From Auanema rhodensis (Eukaryota; Nematoda; Chromadorea; Rhabditida; Rhabditidae): a stretch of DNA of 64,000 nt. Position numbers and translations under genes: made by a program. The stretch lies in NCBI GenBank assembly GCA_964057225.1, contig OZ059900.1, forward strand, positions 26,365,638 to 26,429,637, written 5' to 3'. The first letter of the stretch is position 1. Each line of letters starts with the position of its first letter. Below, in pieces: positions 1 through 10,145 of the stretch. Below the pieces are notes generated by a model. The model had not been told where the DNA came from. It worked only from the letters and a program-made list of their open reading frames with translations, and searched no databases.

Positions 1-91
1 TCATATATATTCTTAAAACTATTTTTATTTAAACTTTTAAAAATAAAAATAAAAAAAGCATGTAAACTGTTATAAATGTTGTTTATTATAG

Positions 92-3000
92 TGGTCACAC
101 CGGCGCATAAAACGCACCGGTCGTTTTACCAACGTGGTCGTTCGATCGCTCACGTTCCCACACTTGGAAAATGTTGATGAACCAATGCATGTTATCATGC
201 CGCGGTTATTCAACGAATTCCTTGATCGTTGTCTTGCTGAAAGCGGTGTGCCTGATAAGCAAAAAGCCTTATTTTGTTTATCAATTGAGCACCCTTCCTT
301 TGAAAAGGGCTCCATATTTATGGACTTTCGTAGAAGGGAGCATCTGGATGGCGTAGCCATTATGAATGCCATCAGCAAGGTGCAGCAATCAAAACGAGAG
401 GCTGTGATCAGCCAGGCAATGAATATTGAGATGTATGTGTTTGATGAAAGGCCAGCGCAGCCAAGCCTGATGCCTGGTGAAGATAGAGTCGGGTTTTATT
501 TTGACCCCGAACTTAAAATACCTGGAACCATTGCCAACACTGACTCACATTGTCTGGCTAGATCAGCAGTTGTGGGAATGTGGAAAGCTGACGAGCTGGC
601 CACTGAAGATGGCGATGAGAAGCAAAGGCTGCAAAACCTTCGTCGCAATTACATCTTATTGCCAAATCAGCCACACCATATCAATTTATTAAATAGGTGT
701 GGTATTTCTGTAGATTTACCAAATTATAATTTAATTCATTTAAACATTATTGCCAGCTGTAATACAAACTATAAGTTTGTAGTATATGCTAGACCGCCTG
801 GACAGCGTATGTACACTATCCAGAAAATATTTAATGAAGCGGCTAGCAAATTGGTAACACTAGGTTACCGAAATAATCACTATGATTGTATTACAGCTGG
901 TAGTCGTTCGAAAATTTTTGATGGTATTATATGTCAACACTGTAAGTTATCTTACAATACAGTGTTGCATAGATGTAAAGCCAAATGTAAAAAATGCCAC
1001 ACCTATAATTGTAATGCGATGGGGAATGTGGTTGAGAGTAGCGTGAGGTGTGATAGTTGTAGAGTTTTGTTTAAAACTCAACAATGCTTTGATAGGCATT
1101 TGCGAAAAGCCTGCCGAAAATTCAAAGTATTTTGTGAAAATTTAAAGTTGTACATAACAAGCTTAAATTCAGACATGTGTGGCGTGTGATCACTATCACA
1201 TGGTCCGTGCTGATAGACCGCACAATTGCAATGAAAAATTCTGCAAAAAGTGCGGTCAGACAAAGCCTGAAGAGCACTCTTGTTGTTGGGTTCCACCTAA
1301 CGACAAGAAGAAGGCTCAGCTAAAAAAGAAGCAAGAAAAGTTCAAGGTTTGTATTTCACATCTTTACAAGTGTAATGCTTACTTGTTTAAGATTATATTT
1401 TATGACTTTGAAACAGTTGTGTTAAAAAACGGCACAAATGTTCATGAATATGCAGATGAACAATGGCCCAATATGGTTGTATATAAAAAATTTTGTGAAA
1501 GTTGTATAGATGCCAATTCCTGTGAGAAATGCACAACCAAGGAGGGCCATTTTGGGTACCAACAAGGTGATAGTGAATGGTCTGTAACAGATCGTGTCCT
1601 TGATTGGTTACTCAACTTTTCTGAGAATGATAATGCAATTTTGATTGCGCACAACGGGTCGCGCTTTGACATACATTTCTTGGTGTCTAGGCTGATAAAC
1701 CGTGGAATATATCCTGACCCCATTTTAAATGGGACCAAGATTATTAGCATGGTTGTCAAGCCTTTAAGAGGTCAAAACATTAACCATTTATGTTTTAAAG
1801 ATAGTTATTTACTAGTGCCTTTACCCTTATCAGCGTTACCCAAGGCATTTGGTGTACCTGATATGAGTAAAGGACAATTCCCATACTTCTTTAACCACCC
1901 AATAAATTATGGCAAAGTGCTACCATCCTTGCCACCAAAGCATTACTATTGTACTGCTAGAATGAAAGCCGAAGACCTTGCTTCATTCAATGTTTGGTAT
2001 GAGGAGCGTAATCAAAGTGTGTTTGATTTTGATGAGGAGCTTCTGGAATATTGTAGGACAGATGTCCGTATTTTAACCAACTGTATGAAAGTGTACATGA
2101 AGTTGGCCACCGCCACCACTGGCTGGAATCCTGTCATACAATGTATGACATTTGCCAGTTTCTCTTTATTCCAGGCAAGTTTTTTAAAATACAAGCATTT
2201 TCAAAACTAGTATATTACAGTTGAAAATGAACCACATTAAAGAGAACCAAGTGGGTATTCTGCCTAAGACTGGTTATTATGCCGGCCAGAAGCAGAGTAT
2301 AATTGCCATAAAATACATAAAATGGCTAGAACACGGATTAGGCCGCCCATTAATGCATAAGCTTAATGGTGGTGAATTTGTTGTGAGAGTAGATGGCCAA
2401 CGCTATCTACTTGATGCTTATGACAGTGTGGCTAATCACGGCTATGAGGTGAGTAATTTGTAATAAATGTAAAAAATGATAAAATTTTGTAGTTTAATGG
2501 CTGTATTTATCATGGTTGCCCCCAGTGCACCAACAAGACTGCTATTGCACCAGGCAGAAATGGTGAAACAATGGAAGAGGTAACCAATACTTTTTTTTAA
2601 TCATTTTAACCTGAAACATTTAGGTTTATGAAAAAACCATGAAAAGGCTTGAAGCAATTCAAAGCCAGGGCATTAGTGTAACCACTGTGTGGGAACACGA
2701 AATTACTGCTCAAATGTCATCAAATGAGCAAATGGCAAATTTTATGAAGGACACTGAGGTTGTAACTCGATTGGCACCTCGAGATGCCTTCACCGGCGGC
2801 CGAACTCAAACATATAAGCTTTTGGCCCAAGCTTCGGATAGATACTCTCTAGAGTATGTGGACTTTTGTTCACTTTATCCATATGTAATGGCATTTGATG
2901 CCTATTACCCTGTGGGTAATCATAAAGTGATTACTGAGGGCTTTGAGAGTTTTGAGGCATGCTGCCCATACAAGGGCCTTGTGAAATGTGACGTGCTTGC

Positions 3001-4323
3001 ACCCACAAATTTGTTGTATCCTGTATTAGGAACACGCATAGGCGGTTAATTAATTTTTACAAACTGCCGCACATGTGCAAACAGAGGCAAAAATGTAACA
3101 TGCCCGCACCAAGATGATGAAAAGGCTCGAAAGCTGCATCTGACTGTAACGCATGTAGAGCTCGAATGTGCCATACAGCGTGGCTACAAAGTGCTTCATG
3201 TTTATGAGGTTTGGCACTGGGATGAATGGCAGCAAGGAGGCCTATTCAAGGATTTTGTACAAAAGTACATAAAAATTAAGCAAGAGGCATCGGGCTGGCC
3301 TAAGCCAAATATGACAGAGGCTGCAAAGGTATGTGTCATGAAAAGTATGGCATTAAATAACATTTCACAGCTAAAATATCTCCAAGAGCACGAGGAGAAC
3401 ACTGGTGTTGCTCTGGAGAGCAACAAAATTGAAAAGAATGCGGCCATGCGTAGCATTGCCAAACTACAGCTGAATAGGTATGTAAACTTTTAAAAATAAA
3501 AATTTACAAATTTGCTTATAGTGTATGGGGTAAAATGGGTCAAAGACCGGATAAAGCCCAAACCAAGATTATTGGTGTTGAGGATCCTGAAATTGGTAGG
3601 ATCATAACTGATCCTGCAAGGGAACTGACAGGCTTCAAAATTGTGGACGATGTGGCGTACTGTACAACAGTGCCAGAAGACTCACACTTGGCACCAGCGC
3701 CATTTACAAATGTAGCCATAGCGGCTTATACAACCGCTCATGCAAGGCTACTATTGTATAAGGCAATGGAGAAAATTGGAAAGAACTTGGTGTATACAGG
3801 TAATTTCATACTTTGTATACAATTTAAACGCACATCATTTAGACACCGATTCTCTAATTTATTTAAAATGCCTTGATCAGCCTGATCCAATTGAGGATAT
3901 GAAAAGTGAATGGTTAGGTAAACTAACCTCAGAAATACCCGATGGTTGATCAATGACCAAATTTGTTTCACCAGCTGCAAAAGTTTATAGTTATGAGCTA
4001 GTAAATGCAGCTGGTCAGGTCAAGTATATCACCAAGGCAAAGGGAGTGGTAAGTATAAAAATATATTATTGAGAAACTTTTTAAAATTACAGACGCTGGA
4101 CCACACGGCAGCCACCGTGGTAAACTATCAAAGTATGGAGCGATTGGTTCGAGGACTCGTGATGGATGGAGAAAAATTGGTTTTAAAAACCAAAACAACG
4201 TTATTAAAGAGGCAGCTTGGTGCCATATCCACGATGGACAAGACAAAGAGTACCAAGGTCGTAATGGATAAACTTTGTTATCTAGACGATTTTAGTACTT
4301 TACCCTATGGTTATTGTGAATAA
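92..4323 (+). pseudogene. POLB: Polinton protein-primed DNA polymerase B (pPolB), spliced, two nonsense codons
   Basis: Family B polymerase that copies Polinton DNA from a protein primer. Exons inferred by keeping frame: 92-1126, 1173-1346, 1392-2174, 2221-2448, 2493-2579, 2624-3477, 3522-3799, 3843-4048, 4093-4323; about 1,291 codons. The frame is open upstream of the first ATG (185) to an acceptor-like TTATAG at 86-91, so earlier exons probably lie outside the window. Seen in order: a Cys/His-rich zinc region (about 930-1260), Exo I FYDFET (about 1398), Exo II HNGSRFD (about 1653), Exo III YCRTDV (about 2050), the CPQC region (exon 5), Pol A DFCSLYP (about 2861), NSVWGK across the exon 6/7 junction, and Pol C YTDTDS across exon 7/8. 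Introns are 43-46 nt; the one at 2175-2220 is GC-AG. In-frame TAA at 3047-3049 and TGA at 3947-3949 (a position where this family normally has Trp) break the frame, so this copy is probably dead. Confidence 0.93.
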
Positions 4324-4461
4324 TTTTTAATATATTTGAATTTATAAATTTTATTATTGCGTGTATATTTGTATATGGTTGTATTTATAGATTTTTATGT
4401 ATAGTTGTATTAATAAATTTTATTCATCTCATCAAATGTTTTAAAGAGTTTATTACATACA
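4324..4461. terminator. convergent 3' ends of pPolB and capsid gene
   Basis: 138-bp AT-rich gap between the polymerase stop (+) and the capsid stop (-). AATAAA near 4412 on + and TTTATT near 4447 (AATAAA on -) are plausible polyadenylation signals for the two convergent transcripts. No ORF. Confidence 0.45.
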
Positions 4462-5796
4462 TTACAAACTGGTATCAATATATGGAGCACGATTGTTGTC
4501 AATTGAAAGAATAGAGTCATATTCTGCATAAACAATAGCATATAAACCCTCTTGCGGCGTTTGTTGGCCAAATTCCAATTTCAGGGCCACATTACCTTGT
4601 CGTATAACATCAAATAACTCGAACGAGTGTACAGTCGGTGAAATATCAAATACAAAAAATGTGAAGCCGGTTTTATACATTGCTGGTGTAATACCATTGG
4701 ATGAATCTGTACGACCAAGGCCCAAACCTTCCAACATGTCAATATATGCTGTGGCATAGGAAGAACGCCATTCTAAATTATAAGGGCGGGTAGGTATTAC
4801 CCGATTGTTGAGCGTCAAGTATATATTTTTCAATTCAAACGGTTCAAAGTTGAATGGCGAATGTTTAAAAGTACCATTATAGGCGTGTGCGCCGACAAGA
4901 CCTACTACAACACGTTTCGGTGTTTGCGACGTGAATAATTTGTTATTGGGTGAATCCAAACGGCCTCCTTCTATGAAATAAGATCGCATTTTCACTGACG
5001 TCATGGGGTAGTGTATTCGTTCCTTTACAAGTTTATCTTCTATAGCCATAGCTAATCCAGCGTTTAGATCAAACTCTTGAATAAGCAAGTGCACATCGTT
5101 GATATCTATTTTCAGGTTTGGAAACTCCTCCTTCATTGCAGCATCTTTGCTTTCATTATTCCATCCAAGTGTGTCAATTAAGAAATTATCACGGTTTGGA
5201 TATGCAGTTAGCTCCATTTTTGAATAGTTTACAAACAGTCGTTCCTGATTGAATAAGTCGATACTGATGGGAGCAGCCATCTCACACAATATGCCATTTT
5301 TAACAAGCCCTTGTCGCGCTCTAAATCCAGGACTGGCTGCATTATCTATATATCTATCCGCATAATAGCCTGATATGGCAAGTTTGCTCTCTTTAACATC
5401 GTTGCTATACATTAGAATATTCTCAATATATGTTTTGTAGGCATGATTTACGGTAGAGTCATACACGCTAACATCACCAATTTTTAAATGATACGAGTGT
5501 ATCAAACTGGCTGCAAATTGTTGGCATGGTGCAAAAACAAGGTTGTCTGGTACTGGATCGCCGTTTGTGGTTACAATTTTGAATTTTACATTCAACCAAC
5601 ACCTTCTCAGATTAAGAAATGATTTGGAATTTTGGGCTATAACAAATTCCCATGGTCCTTGAGGAAGAAAAGTATTTTTTAAAGGAACTTGTACAGTACG
5701 AGTGGATTCAACACCTAATGCCGACGCCGGTATGTCACTATAATTAATATTAGGTAAAAGTGCTTGTGCTGATTTTGAATCTATCAATTTAGCCAT
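4462..5796 (-). CDS. MCP: Polinton major capsid protein (double jelly-roll type)
   Basis: 444-codon intact ORF with an ATG at 5796. Its position (opposite strand to the polymerase, next to a small basic protein and the protease) and sequence match the Polinton major capsid protein, predicted to fold as a double jelly-roll and form the icosahedral shell; relatives in animal genomes are often labelled F54H12.2-like. It is rich in aromatic and beta-strand segments, with no signal peptide or membrane helix. The ATG directly abuts the stop codon of the upstream basic-protein gene (TAA at 5797-5799), a virus-like packing. Unlike the polymerase and ATPase, this frame has no break. The identity rests on recognition and synteny; I could not run a fold search. 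Confidence 0.85.
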   Translation of the reverse strand: MAKLIDSKSAQALLPNINYSDIPASALGVESTRTVQVPLKNTFLPQGPWEFVIAQNSKSFLNLRRCWLNVKFKIVTTNGDPVPDNLVFAPCQQFAASLIHSYHLKIGDVSVYDSTVNHAYKTYIENILMYSNDVKESKLAISGYYADRYIDNAASPGFRARQGLVKNGILCEMAAPISIDLFNQERLFVNYSKMELTAYPNRDNFLIDTLGWNNESKDAAMKEEFPNLKIDINDVHLLIQEFDLNAGLAMAIEDKLVKERIHYPMTSVKMRSYFIEGGRLDSPNNKLFTSQTPKRVVVGLVGAHAYNGTFKHSPFNFEPFELKNIYLTLNNRVIPTRPYNLEWRSSYATAYIDMLEGLGLGRTDSSNGITPAMYKTGFTFFVFDISPTVHSFELFDVIRQGNVALKLEFGQQTPQEGLYAIVYAEYDSILSIDNNRAPYIDTSL

Positions 5797-6249
5797 TTAA
5801 ATACGATACGACCGCTCACGAGTTATGCACAGACGCTTATGAGGTTTTGTGGTTTTGCGTCGTCGCCGCTTGCCCAAACCGGTAAGATCTCGTATAGCCT
5901 GCCGGCCGGCTGTTTTAAGAGTTTGCTTGATATTATCGCCCTTGAGCACCCCATCAACAATTTCATTGCTAGTTTTCAGCAACTGGCCGCCAAGAGGTGA
6001 ATTTACAACTGGACTATTGCTTACAGCACTGGATAATGCATTCCTTCCAGCATTGATGAAATTTTGGGCTATAGGTGATTGAATAATGCGAGGTAAAAAC
6101 GATGCCAAAGTTGCCAGTATACCACCCAGGCCATGACCTCTCTGCATACCACGTTGAAACATCATTTCACTGAATGGCGCCCCACCCATTTGTTGATTCA
6201 AAAGTGTTGTCCATTGAATTGAGTTCAAGTCTAGAAGGAGGTGTGGCAT
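5797..6249 (-). CDS. small basic Polinton protein (virion-associated, adenovirus core/membrane-lytic-like)
   Basis: About 150 codons from the first ATG (6249); the frame is open slightly further, to 6261. The protein has a Gly/Ala-rich hydrophobic middle (around LGGILATLASFLPRI), a helical stretch of Asn/Ser/Leu, and a strongly basic C-terminus with GKRRRRK. Short basic proteins with an amphipathic segment sit next to the capsid gene in Polintons and recall adenovirus minor virion proteins; that parallel is inference. The stop codon is immediately followed by the capsid ATG, so the two are probably made from one transcript. The start lies about 50 bp from the divergent protease start, so they share a promoter region. 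Confidence 0.6.
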   Translation of the reverse strand: MPHLLLDLNSIQWTTLLNQQMGGAPFSEMMFQRGMQRGHGLGGILATLASFLPRIIQSPIAQNFINAGRNALSSAVSNSPVVNSPLGGQLLKTSNEIVDGVLKGDNIKQTLKTAGRQAIRDLTGLGKRRRRKTTKPHKRLCITRERSYRI

Positions 6250-6299
6250 ATTGAACCGCACGTGCGCAATACAAAAGTTACACTAGATCATTTTACTAA

Positions 6300-6755
6300 A
6301 TGTATTCGTCTGAATTAGCGTCACTATTGCGATCTGTCCGCATCACTCGAAAACTATTCCTCGGTGTATTTAGCGCCGATACTCTACCCAGAACACGTCG
6401 AAAGAACTTTGCACTTGTTGTAAATACTGACACACACGATAAACCGGGCACACATTGGCAAGTCATCTTTGTACGTAATGATCAAGCCTACTTTTTCTGT
6501 AGCTTGGGTTATAAAATGAACAAGTACATTCGTCATTATCTGGCCAAATATAAAAATGTAAAAGTTAATACTTGCAAACCACAACGCATAATTGAATACA
6601 CTTGTGGTGGTTATGCAATATTTGTAATACTAATGTTGTCAGCTGGTAATACATTTGAAAGCATTTGTTCATTTTTTAAACTATTACAAAACGATGATGT
6701 CTTTATTAAAGCGTTTATGCATAAAGTATTCGACTATAAATTATCTAGCATATGA
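6300..6755 (+). CDS. PRO: Polinton adenain-like cysteine protease
   Basis: 151-aa intact ORF of the adenovirus-type (C5/Ulp1 fold) cysteine protease that Polintons are predicted to use for capsid maturation. Visible signatures: catalytic His in PGTHWQVIF (about residue 57), and Gln and Cys in the Q-x6-C arrangement QRIIEYTCGGYA (Cys about residue 108). The acidic residue expected in the short segment after the His is not obvious: the aligned stretch reads YFFCSLGY, with Cys where an acid is usual, so activity is uncertain. Divergent from the basic-protein/capsid pair across a 50-bp gap. Confidence 0.85.
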   Translation: MYSSELASLLRSVRITRKLFLGVFSADTLPRTRRKNFALVVNTDTHDKPGTHWQVIFVRNDQAYFFCSLGYKMNKYIRHYLAKYKNVKVNTCKPQRIIEYTCGGYAIFVILMLSAGNTFESICSFFKLLQNDDVFIKAFMHKVFDYKLSSI

Positions 6756-6801
6756 TCAACTTCGCCATTAAAACGTCACCTGCTACATTAGGTGGTCAGT
6801 T

Positions 6802-6927
6802 ATGAATATTCCCTGTCACTGTGAATTATGTATAAGATACACGTTGGAACAATCTGTGCCAACACCCTTGTACAAAAAGATTTTGAAACGTATTTCAGTG
6901 CCATTCATTAAAGGAATATCTCTGTGA
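6802..6927 (+). CDS. hypothetical 41-aa peptide with CHCELC
   Basis: A 41-codon ATG ORF between the protease and the zinc-finger gene. The N-terminus carries CHCELC, a possible metal-binding cluster, followed by a basic stretch. Not recognised. It may be a small Polinton protein, or chance in the 234-bp gap at 6756-6989, which otherwise holds only the TATA box. Confidence 0.25.
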   Translation: MNIPCHCELCIRYTLEQSVPTPLYKKILKRISVPFIKGISL

Positions 6928-6965
6928 CTAGGCTTTTGTACAACACTAGTCATTATTCCACTCAT

Positions 6966-6975
6966 TATATAAAAG
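6966..6975 (+). promoter_or_regulatory. TATA box of the zinc-finger gene
   Basis: TATATAAAAG lies about 40 bp upstream of the ATG at 7014, with a pyrimidine-rich start region between; the spacing suits a short 5' UTR. Confidence 0.5.
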
Positions 6976-7013
6976 TGAGTTGACTGTGTGTGGTTGTTTT
7001 TTATTTTCCTCTA

Positions 7014-7478
7014 ATGGAACTTTTATGTAACAAGTATTGTGTTACGTGCAAGGAAATATTTTCATCAGCCAAGCATTTTAGTGATCACGTATTGAAAAGA
7101 CATGACGGGATTCAACCCGTATGTAACAGTTATATCAGCAATGCTGACTTTATTCAAAAATATGGACATTTGGATGGTGTTCGTAGACGTTTGTGCCCTT
7201 ATTGTAATGAAACTTTTGGAACAAGATTCAATTGTCAGCGTCATATTCGGCGTCTTCATAATAGTAATGGAACGAATGGTAAAGATGGTGATGGAAATGA
7301 TACCAGCGAACCCTCTGAAAAAACTGAGGAGTTTGTACAGTCAACCGAACCAAAACGATGCCGCTGCAATAGTAACCGAGAATATTCACAACACGAGCCG
7401 CGCATCGAACAAAACGGCGCTGAACTACCTTTTAAACCTTCGAAAATCGTAATGTGGTCTTGTATAACTGTTGAATAA
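7014..7478 (+). CDS. two-finger C2H2 zinc-finger protein of the Polinton
   Basis: 154 aa from ATG 7014 (the frame is open upstream but lacks an ATG). Two classical fingers are visible: C-x2-C-x12-H-x4-H in the first 25 residues (starting at CVTC) and another starting at CPYC about residue 60. The C-terminal half is polar, acidic then basic, with no motif. Probably nucleic-acid binding, perhaps a transcription factor of the element; the function is inferred from the fingers only. It is convergent with the minor capsid gene; AATAAA at 7475-7480 overlaps the stop codon, and TTTATT just downstream serves the opposite strand. Confidence 0.65.
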   Translation: MELLCNKYCVTCKEIFSSAKHFSDHVLKRHDGIQPVCNSYISNADFIQKYGHLDGVRRRLCPYCNETFGTRFNCQRHIRRLHNSNGTNGKDGDGNDTSEPSEKTEEFVQSTEPKRCRCNSNREYSQHEPRIEQNGAELPFKPSKIVMWSCITVE

Positions 7479-7483
7479 AACAT

Positions 7484-8116
7484 TTATTTCACATTTTTAA
7501 CATGTAATGTAACAACTGTAGAACCATAATTAAATTGCATAGGGCGGCCAAATTCATCTAAAATTTCAATACGTATGGTATCGAGTGTTTGTCTAGTGAT
7601 TGGTACATAAGGAATAGGATTAAATGTTTTGGCAATCATTTTACCAAATTCAGTGGGAGGTGGTACAGGTAAACATGCAAGTAAATTAGCTTTCACATTA
7701 CCGAAAATGGAATATTCTACAATATCACAATATATATACATTGTATTAATGTTATTTGAAAAATCAATGGGGCGCCTGGCTATTAACGTGTCGTTGATAA
7801 TTTTATTCTCAAAGCCAAGAAAATATGCGAGAGCATCACCGAGTGTTGCATTCATTAATAGTCGCTTGCTTGTTACAAACTCTATGCGTTGTAGTGTTTT
7901 GTTAAACCGAAACGTGGCGTCTGCCAGCATTTCCTTGACAAGTTTAGCCTCAGCTTGTCGATTATTATACCACTTTTTTACATCTTCATCTTTATCTATC
8001 AAACCCTTTATACGTGCTTCTTCCTCAGCTCCAAGAGGTTTAGTGCTGCTAGCAATAAATTGTTCTTTTCCAGCATTGATTCCGCGTATTATTTCATCAC
8101 CATTTGCAGAATAAAT
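7484..8116 (-). CDS. Polinton minor capsid (penton-like) protein, 5' end unresolved
   Basis: The open frame runs from an in-frame TAG at about 8117 to the stop at 7484 (about 210 codons) and has no convincing ATG. TTTCCAATAG before the frame looks like a splice acceptor, so an upstream exon is likely; a reading frame continues in another phase through about 8200. The C-terminal half (TMYIYCDIVEY, then NPIPYVPITRQTLDTIRI and ILDEFGRPMQFNYG) is the hallmark of the conserved Polinton protein thought to be the single-jelly-roll penton or minor capsid component. Convergent with the zinc-finger gene, tail to tail within 10 bp. Confidence 0.65.
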   Translation of the reverse strand: MYSANGDEIIRGINAGKEQFIASSTKPLGAEEEARIKGLIDKDEDVKKWYNNRQAEAKLVKEMLADATFRFNKTLQRIEFVTSKRLLMNATLGDALAYFLGFENKIINDTLIARRPIDFSNNINTMYIYCDIVEYSIFGNVKANLLACLPVPPPTEFGKMIAKTFNPIPYVPITRQTLDTIRIEILDEFGRPMQFNYGSTVVTLHVKNVK

Positions 8117-8292
8117 TTTCTATTGGAAAAACGTAGTGTATAAGATAAATCTTTTTGAACATTTAATATAGAACAAGGAAAAATGATGTCTGTCAGCCCA
8201 ATGCAATATCTATTATTCCGTAGCCTTAGTGTTTCAGGTCATCCATGACAAACCACCACTTGATACGTGTACACTATTGCAAATGAAATCAT

Positions 8293-8972
8293 TTGCATTT
8301 TAGGTACATTTACAAGTGGTTTATTACGGTTTTCAGCTTCAAACTACCCAGTCAGACAACTGTAATAGGGGCAACCCAATGCGGTAAAACAACCCTCATA
8401 AAGCACATATGCGAAAATACTGAAAAGTTTTTCAACGTCCCCATTGATAGAATATTCTGGTTCAGTCAATGTGGGTCATCGTAAGGTGTACCAATAAATG
8501 ATGAGCGTTTAATAATTATTCAAGGGCCTCCTGATCCTGATTTGATAAAAGAACAAAAGGGAGTAAATACTATACTAGTGCTGGATGATTTGATGAACTT
8601 TTTTTCATCGAATAAAGCAGCAAAGGAATTACTCAACAACATTTTTACAGTATGGCTCATCACTGGAATTTGGCAGTGTTTAATCTTGTGCAAGCGGCAT
8701 TTCAACTGGACAGGACCAGTCGAATCAATAGTACATATATAATACTGATGAAAAGTCATTCAGATATATTACAAATACGTAATTGTCTGCAGCAATTATT
8801 TGGGCCACGTTTCAAAAATGCTCTAGAGGCGTATGATGATGCAATGTCTACTCCCTATAGTCATTTACTGATTGACAATCACCCTTTAACAAGTGAGAAG
8901 CAGCGTATACTATCTGATATAACAGCGGAGAACCCTATTGTTTATGTTGCCAGAAATGTGTTTAGTGTTTAA
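8293..8972 (+). pseudogene. ATP: Polinton packaging ATPase (FtsK/HerA, A32-like), interrupted
   Basis: Genome-packaging ATPase of the FtsK-HerA superfamily. Walker A is GATQCGKTTL (around 8368-8400) and Walker B is NTILVLDDLM (around 8567-8596). The C-terminal third (WNLAVFNLVQ, then RTSRINSTYIILMKS and the region to 8969) matches the family, including the Gln-rich sensor area. Two breaks are seen: an in-frame TAA after FSQCGSS (about 8480), and a frame change near 8640-8650, where the downstream domain continues in another frame. The 5' end is uncertain; AG acceptors lie at about 8303 and 8336. This copy is unlikely to make a full protein. Confidence 0.85.
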
Positions 8973-8984
8973 AGTGCTTGTTCA

Positions 8985-9293
8985 ATGAGTGGTCGTATTT
9001 TGTCAAATTTCAACTTTTTGTCTTCTTGCGCCAAAACTCCTTGTTCTGTTTCCTCATTTTCTTTTGCACAAATTGAAATTATTGTTGAAATTGTATTTAA
9101 TATTGTGAAAAATAATAATTTTCTTTTAACTAACAAGGAATATAAAACCCTCTTGCCTATATCTTCATTATTACGTCAAATAGCTTTGATACGCACACCG
9201 GAAAAGGCTAAATCATTATTGGCAACGCTTCCACACAAACAATTGAAAACAATAGTTACATGTGGTATTGCCTATTTTGGTTTTAAATCATGA
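8985..9293 (+). CDS. conserved small Polinton protein (102 aa)
   Basis: Intact 102-aa ATG ORF between the ATPase and the next Polinton ORF. Mostly helical, with Leu/Ile repeats and Lys near the middle (TNKEYKTLLP) and C-terminus. Polintons of many animals carry a short helical protein at this place; its function is unknown. Its stop overlaps the start of the next ORF by 4 nt (ATGA at 9290-9293), implying co-transcription or termination-reinitiation. Confidence 0.55.
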   Translation: MSGRILSNFNFLSSCAKTPCSVSSFSFAQIEIIVEIVFNIVKNNNFLLTNKEYKTLLPISSLLRQIALIRTPEKAKSLLATLPHKQLKTIVTCGIAYFGFKS

Positions 9294-10006
9294 AGCTCAA
9301 CCATAAATATCGACTAATTCCTGTCGACGAGGAAACAATTAATATAGACAAGTTTGATGCAGAGCTCAAGCTTTTCCGAGAAAAAAGAGCTATACCCGAC
9401 TATAAAAAGGCTGAACTATACGAAGACTTGATTGCTCGTCTCAAAAACTATAGAGAAAGTATAGATGCGCCCATATCAGTACAAGTGGAAAATGCTGATC
9501 CAACTCTATTGCCAGAATACAAGTTGCCAAGAAAGTATAACAATTTGTGGGAGAAATTTCCAGAGGTGCGCACAAACAAGAGTAATCAACTTGTGATTAA
9601 TAATGAGGCTGTACCAAACACGAATATTACAAAAATTTTAGATTTTGTAATGGATAAAACAAAAACGGAGCCCAATGGATTTTCAGTCTTGTTAAAGTTT
9701 TTAGCCAGTAAAGGCGTACCTAGTTCTAACAAGAAACAAACTAGAAGAGAGTCGGCTGACAATGATTCAGTTGATGTTGTAACTAGAGCTGAACCGGCTG
9801 TTACAGACTTGGACTCTACTATATTACCTAGAACGCCTCGTCATCGTAAAGCTGTTATTCGATATTCACCATCACCGGTTCGTACACTCAAAAATAAAAG
9901 GTCAAAGACTTTTGATACTGCCGCCGAATCATATTACACACCACAAGAAGGAGACTCACAGAATGGCCAAGGTCGTAAAAGGTTCTACATTAGATTATGG
10001 AAATGA
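9290..10006 (+). CDS. conserved Polinton protein upstream of integrase (238 aa)
   Basis: Intact 238-aa ORF. The N-terminal ~80 residues (KYRLIPVDEE, then a charged helical region) look like the conserved Polinton protein that precedes the integrase. The middle has LWEKFP and a compact region around ILDFVMDKTK. The C-terminal third is low-complexity, basic and Ser/Pro-rich (about residues 150-230), typical of a disordered DNA-binding or virion-core tail. Overlaps the preceding ORF by 4 nt and the integrase start (9963) by 44 nt. Molecular role unknown. Confidence 0.55.
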   Translation: MKLNHKYRLIPVDEETINIDKFDAELKLFREKRAIPDYKKAELYEDLIARLKNYRESIDAPISVQVENADPTLLPEYKLPRKYNNLWEKFPEVRTNKSNQLVINNEAVPNTNITKILDFVMDKTKTEPNGFSVLLKFLASKGVPSSNKKQTRRESADNDSVDVVTRAEPAVTDLDSTILPRTPRHRKAVIRYSPSPVRTLKNKRSKTFDTAAESYYTPQEGDSQNGQGRKRFYIRLWK

Positions 10007-10145
10007 TATTTTGGCGAGCATTTATTACGATATAAAAAACCCAGCTTCATATACATCAGCCAAGAATTTATTATCGCAAGCACGAAAACATGGCATTTCA
10101 AAGGTACAAGTTTATGTTATAAACAATTGTAATTATAATAAATGA
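9963..10145 (+). pseudogene. INT: Polinton integrase, N-terminal fragment only
   Basis: The ATG at 9963 opens a frame whose first ~51 residues (SIYYDIKNPASY, then LLSQARKHGI) match the N-terminus of the Polinton retroviral-type integrase. Homology stops at about 10,114, exactly where the inverted repeat begins; the remaining codons to the stop come from the junction. The zinc-binding domain, DDE core and chromodomain are missing here. The C-terminal chromodomain exists at 58,017-58,262 on the minus strand, next to the mirror-image copy of the same flank, so the missing part was deleted at this junction. Confidence 0.75.

Noticed and set aside
92-102. TGGTCACAC resembles a Drosophila core-promoter motif at the start of pPolB
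   Set aside because: It lies inside a reading frame that continues in phase from an upstream acceptor-like TTATAG, so it is more likely coding.
1442-1759. 105-codon minus-strand ORF
   Set aside because: Antisense of the conserved pPolB exonuclease exon; no features of its own.
5849-6082. 77-codon plus-strand ORF
   Set aside because: Antisense of the basic Polinton protein gene.
7629-8114. 161-codon plus-strand ORF
   Set aside because: Antisense of the penton-like gene, whose sequence is conserved on the minus strand.
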